From positions 1 through 13,508 of the forward strand of contig JAJYBQ010000036.1 in assembly GCA_021778935.1 (NCBI GenBank): a stretch of 13,508 nucleotides of DNA, written 5' to 3'. Source of the stretch: Pseudomonadota bacterium (GTDB lineage Bacteria > Pseudomonadota > Gammaproteobacteria > Burkholderiales > Burkholderiaceae). The position numbers were made by a program, and so were the translations under genes. Below, piece by piece: positions 13,273 through 13,508 of the stretch (its first letter is position 1; every line of letters starts with the position of its first letter). Under the pieces are notes generated by a model. It saw only the letters and a list, made by a program, of their open reading frames with translations. It had not been told where the DNA came from and did not search any database.

Positions 13273-13508
13273 CGGGGGTGAGGGTGCCGGCACGCCTCGG
13301 CGCGCAACCCACGATGCCCGAGACCGGCCCTCGCCATTGCGGGGGCGGCCATGATGTCTGGTGTCGTGCTTCATTCCGTTTTGGAACGGAACTGCGCGGT
13401 GCCAGCGTCATCCCCGCCTCATCGATCCCCAACCCCGTCCGGCCGGCCGAAGACGATGCCGCCCTTTCGCGCCGACATTTCCAAAGCTAGCCCGAAGTTC
13501 CCCGTGAC
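13273..13508. other. Non-coding tail of the window with one short palindrome
   Basis: From the receptor stop (13169) to the window end I see no gene with convincing start, ribosome site or family similarity. Short open frames here run through the palindromic repeats and look spurious. The only clear structure past the repeats is TTCCGTT-TTGG-AACGGAA (13374-13391), a 7-bp perfect stem with no T-tract, which could be an operator or a hairpin ahead of a gene beyond the edge. Confidence 0.5.

Noticed and set aside
13196..13284. CRISPR array suggested by tandem CTCCCGC repeats
   Set aside because: There are only two copies, the spacing is short and each unit is a self-palindrome; this fits a REP-like repeat and not a CRISPR.
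13260..13490. Small plus-strand open frame after the chemoreceptor gene
   Set aside because: It begins inside the palindromic repeat, has no ribosome site and shows no protein-like pattern.

Overview
The window is a GC-rich chromosomal segment dominated by flagellar and chemotaxis genes. The gene order flhB-flhA-flhF-flhG-fliA followed by cheW and a Tsr-type chemoreceptor, together with the CheW and FliA protein sequences, points to a motile betaproteobacterium. I cannot name the genus from sequence alone.

Layout. (1) Positions 1-2249, minus strand: two translationally coupled genes. The first is a SPINDLY/OGT-type TPR glycosyltransferase; the second is a TPR protein cut by the left edge. 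They are plausible protein-glycosylation genes, perhaps for flagellin. (2) Positions 2250-2465: a regulatory region with a good sigma-28 (FliA) promoter and two hairpins ahead of ycgR. (3) 2466-3233, plus strand: YcgR-type PilZ protein, the c-di-GMP flagellar brake. (4) 3313-3750, minus strand: a 145-residue protein I do not recognise, convergent with ycgR and divergent from flhB. (5) 3751-4064: an intergenic region with a sigma-28-like promoter on each strand and a perfect 11-bp inverted repeat almost exactly midway between them. (6) 4065-10729, plus strand: flhB, flhA, flhF, a degenerate flhG-like gene and fliA. (7) 10841-13169: cheW and a methyl-accepting chemotaxis protein ending in a CheR-tether pentapeptide. 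(8) 13170-13508: no convincing gene, but palindromic repeats.

How the genes work together. FlhA and FlhB form the export gate of the flagellar type III secretion system. FlhF and the FlhG-like protein set flagellar position or number. FliA transcribes late flagellar genes, CheW and the receptor feed the chemotaxis array, and YcgR slows the motor at high c-di-GMP. Three FliA-type promoters with exact 11-nt spacing suggest that ycgR, the unknown gene and the flhB operon belong to the FliA regulon. Because fliA is the last gene of the run headed by one of them, this would be a positive feedback loop.

The most interesting points are the FlhG-like protein, which keeps the FlhF-activating N-terminal motif but has lost the ATPase P-loop; the unknown 145-residue gene as a candidate new flagellar-regulon member; the symmetrical divergent promoter region; and the structured ycgR leader.
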